From the NCBI RefSeq assembly GCF_001417735.1, contig NZ_BBUZ01000025.1:310001-374000 (forward strand): a stretch of DNA of 64,000 nucleotides. The letters run 5' to 3'. Source of the DNA: Streptomyces sp. NBRC 110028 (lineage in GTDB: Bacteria; Actinomycetota; Actinomycetes; Streptomycetales; Streptomycetaceae). Positions 61,846 to 64,000 of this stretch are shown here, in pieces. Numbering within the stretch: position 1 is the stretch's first letter; the number at the start of each line of letters is the position of its first letter. A program made the translations under genes and the position numbers. The notes beneath the pieces were generated by a model that saw nothing but the letters and a program-made list of their open reading frames with translations, was not told where the DNA came from and ran no database searches.

Positions 61846-63020
61846 TCAGCGTCAAGCTGCCCACCCTCAACACCAACGACGCCGGCTACGTCTTGGCCGA
61901 ATGGCTCGCCGAGCACGGCGCACGCGTCAAGAAAGGGCAGCCGCTGCTGGTGATCGAGACCTCCAAGGCCCAGGAAGAGATCGACAGCACCGCCGACGGC
62001 ATCCTGCACACCCTCCTCGCAGGCGGCGCCGACTGCCGCCCCGGTCAGACCGTCGCCCACCTCTTCGCCTCGGAGGACGAACGCCATGCCTACCTCTCCG
62101 CACCGGCCGTCGACCCCACCGCACGGCCGGAGCCGGCAACCGATGCCGGCCTGACGCTCACCAAGGCGGCGCGCGCCCTCGCGGACCAGCACGGCCTGAG
62201 CGACAACGAACTGCGCGGACTGGGCCGCACCGTGATCCGCGCAGCCGACGTCGAAGCGCTGCTGCCACGCCCCGCGCAAGCCGGTGCCCCCACCGACCTT
62301 CAACTGTCGGCGCAGCAGCGGGCGGTGGGTGCCGTGGTCACCGAGTCGATGCGCACCATCCCGGCCGCCGCCGCCTTCGCCAAGGTCGACGTCGGCCAGG
62401 CTCAGGACCTCGCCCGGCAACTGCGTCTGCGCACCGGCAGCTACGTCTCCCTGCTCGGCCTCCTCATCAAGTCGGTGGCAGACCAACACCCCGCGCATCC
62501 GAGCCTGTTCACCCGGCTCCTCGACGACGGCACCATCCAGCCCGCTCCCTGCCCACACGTCGCGGTGGCGGTGGACGCCGGAGAGGGCCTGTACACCCCG
62601 GTCGTACACAACACCGCCGCGCTGAACGTCGCCCGGATCGCCGACGTGATAACAGGATTCCGCGCCAAAGCCGTCAGCGGCACTTTCCGAGCCGACGAGC
62701 TCACCGGCGCCAACATCATGATCGCTCCGCACACGGCCGACGGTGTGGTCTTCGCCACCCCCATCGTCTTCCCCGGCCAGACCTGCGCGCTCTCCCTGGG
62801 CGGCATCGACGAACAGCTCGTCCTGGGCCGGCAGGGCAGGCCGGAAGTCCGCCGGTTCGCGTACCTCGGTCTGGTCTACGACCATCGCGTGGTCAACGGC
62901 CGCGACGCGATGGCCTTCCTTGGAGACCTCAAACAAGCACTGGAGACACCAGCCGCCCTCGCGGCCGGTACCGAAGGCGACGAGGACGCGCCAAAGAAGG
63001 CGTGCGAGCCCCCGACCTGA
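61842..63020 (+). CDS. Lipoyl/E2-type acyltransferase of the dehydrogenase complex
   Basis: 392 residues from GTG 61842 (GGAGG before it). Lipoyl domain with modified Lys in VIETSKAQEEIDSTADG (Lys ~42), a peripheral subunit-binding-like segment (LTKAARALADQHGLSDNELR near 106), and a catalytic domain beginning near 155. The active-site block near residue 346 reads YDHRVVNGRDAMAF: the usual H-x-x-x-D-G is H-x-x-x-N-G. Asn in place of the conserved Asp is unusual. No E3 gene follows; a genomic lipoamide dehydrogenase may serve. Confidence 0.88.
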   Translation: MISVKLPTLNTNDAGYVLAEWLAEHGARVKKGQPLLVIETSKAQEEIDSTADGILHTLLAGGADCRPGQTVAHLFASEDERHAYLSAPAVDPTARPEPATDAGLTLTKAARALADQHGLSDNELRGLGRTVIRAADVEALLPRPAQAGAPTDLQLSAQQRAVGAVVTESMRTIPAAAAFAKVDVGQAQDLARQLRLRTGSYVSLLGLLIKSVADQHPAHPSLFTRLLDDGTIQPAPCPHVAVAVDAGEGLYTPVVHNTAALNVARIADVITGFRAKAVSGTFRADELTGANIMIAPHTADGVVFATPIVFPGQTCALSLGGIDEQLVLGRQGRPEVRRFAYLGLVYDHRVVNGRDAMAFLGDLKQALETPAALAAGTEGDEDAPKKACEPPT

Positions 63021-63079
63021 CAGGGGGCCTCCACGCGCGGCACGGCAGCCGGAGCACGGCGTCCGCAGCCCACTCCTCG

Positions 63080-63290
63080 GCATACGGCCGCGGGTGCCGG
63101 GGAATTGATCGCTGCCTATGCACCCACCTGGTCCCCGGCGGCGGGCCGAGCGTGCGCCCGTAGTCGCGTGGAGCAGGTGGCGCCGGTCCCCTATGAGGTG
63201 CGGTCCAGCGGTCGGGCCGGCAGGTTTGCATCCAGTGCTCCATGAAGGAGTTCATCCACGGCATTCGGATGCCGCTGGTGACGACAGTGA
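63080..63290 (-). pseudogene. Decayed transposase/integrase-core C-terminal relic
   Basis: On the minus strand the frame from about 63275 reads RMPWMNSFMEHWMQTCRPDR, which matches the 'MN-x-x-MERWxxTCRR' block of rve-type transposases, but the following 'WNxxHLLxxLREYExFYNxHRPH' region is scrambled and the frame runs on without structure. Relic of an IS insertion. Confidence 0.5.
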
Positions 63291-64000
63291 TCCCGTCGAA
63301 GGACCGAGTGTGCGGCTGGTCCGGTCAGTCGGCCTTCGGCGGCGCTCCGCGATGCCGGGAAGTGAGGGCTCGGGCTCCTCCCTCAAGCGAGTGGGCGAAA
63401 GTCTGTAGTGCCATCCCCGGGTGCGGGAACAGACTCAAGGCGAGCACAAAATTCACGCCGCGGGGGGATGGCAGCAGGCGCAGTCGTGGCTGGAGCCGAC
63501 CGGTCTCCGTCAGGACCGGATGGCGTCGCTCCTGACCGACGGTCTGGTGATCGGGCGGCCCGGGAACCTCCGGCGCCCTGGGGATCTCGACGTACGGTCA
63601 TCGTCCCCAGGGCCTCGACGGTTGCGGCGTCAGCGTCCCCTTGGCCCCTTACGTGACGTTCCGGGCGGGGAATCGGCTGACCGGTCGGCACATGTACAGC
63701 CGTGCGCGCTTCCAGCCGCTCCTGCATACCCGGATCTCACCCAGCCATGAAGAGTGCCGGCAACGGCACGGCCCGGCCGGAACCCGGATCCGACATCCCG
63801 GTGTTCGCCGCCTCCTGGGTGTTCATTAAGCAAGGCCGCGCGTTCGGTTGTCCGAAGGCCGGGCGCCACTTGACGTGTGGATAAGCGACCGCGGAGAGCG
63901 CGGACAGGTGCTCGGCAGGTGCGGTCAACCGCGCAGGCCACCGGGATGCCTCATCCGGCAGGGCGCGCGCCGATGACGGAGCAGACCGTGGCGTCGCGAT
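63291..64000. other. Window end, ~710 bp with no gene recognised
   Basis: No SD-start pair or family motif is convincing on either strand. Short open frames exist but look like composition artefacts or further IS decay. A gene may begin beyond the window. Confidence 0.4.

Overview
The window is high-GC actinobacterial chromosomal DNA, almost certainly Streptomyces. Third codon positions are strongly G/C, GTG and TTG starts are common, Shine-Dalgarno (SD) sequences are AGGAGG-like, many genes overlap by ATGA or GTGA, and the gene families are typical of the genus (TerD paralogues, DUF475, DUF4383, DUF5134, CYP105-like P450, ATP-grasp RiPP operon). Most of it is chromosome backbone, interrupted by an accessory island next to a tRNA gene and by an IS-rich scar region.

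Layout. (1) 0-8.8 kb: a Ter stress/metal-response locus with TerD, a TerC-like membrane protein (DUF475), a TerA-like protein, a divergent TerD with a proline-rich tail, and the linked 'nucleoside-like metabolite' module: an HpcH/HpaI lyase, a fused phosphoribosyltransferase-TRSP-StiP-PELOTA protein and a HAD phosphatase. (2) 8.8-12.3 kb: an O-methyltransferase, a DUF4383 membrane protein, an FmdB-type zinc ribbon, a coiled-coil protein and tRNA-Val(TAC). (3) 12.3-22.4 kb: an accessory island. It holds small XRE regulators, a graspetide (ATP-grasp-modified RiPP) operon tgmA-tgmB-tgmC with a PIMT-like methyltransferase, a 4-nt-overlap operon of small proteins, and a membrane collagen-like protein pair. 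Two nearly identical 57-residue peptides with a C-x3-C-x3-C tail lie inside a ~370-bp inverted duplication. The island ends with a frameshifted gene and an HTH-ImmA/PIN pair. (4) 22.4-30 kb: MmcQ/YjbR, a deazaflavin-type reductase, an Mrr-like nuclease, a second PIMT-like methyltransferase preceded by a 34-residue proline-rich peptide, a histidine-phosphatase gene broken by a MITE, a hydrolase, a transglycosylase, DedA and DoxX. (5) 30-46.4 kb: an FAD protein, PhoD-like phosphatase, secreted HNH nuclease, Mn2+ riboswitch with a GDT1-type exporter, HAD, peptidoglycan-binding protein, DHA2 exporter, GNATs and a copper-linked set (YcnI, ECF sigma factor, DUF5134, PepSY). (6) 46.4-51.2 kb: a rearranged zone with a second MITE, two defective inverted IS5-type copies around an orphan gene, and truncated trmO and amt remnants before an intact P-II gene. 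(7) 51.5-55.8 kb: ferredoxin reductase, ferredoxin and P450 in one operon, then a two-component system. (8) 55.8-64 kb: decayed regulators, an atypical LuxR regulator, the N-terminal stub of a terpene synthase, an E1alpha-E1beta-E2 2-oxoacid dehydrogenase-like operon, and a transposase relic.

The most interesting material is the duplicated Cys-tail peptide cassette around the graspetide operon (15.5-20.2 kb), the second PIMT-like methyltransferase with its own small peptide gene (24.3-25.5 kb), and two MITEs that share internal motifs although their terminal repeats differ. All function calls were made by reading the sequence without database searches.
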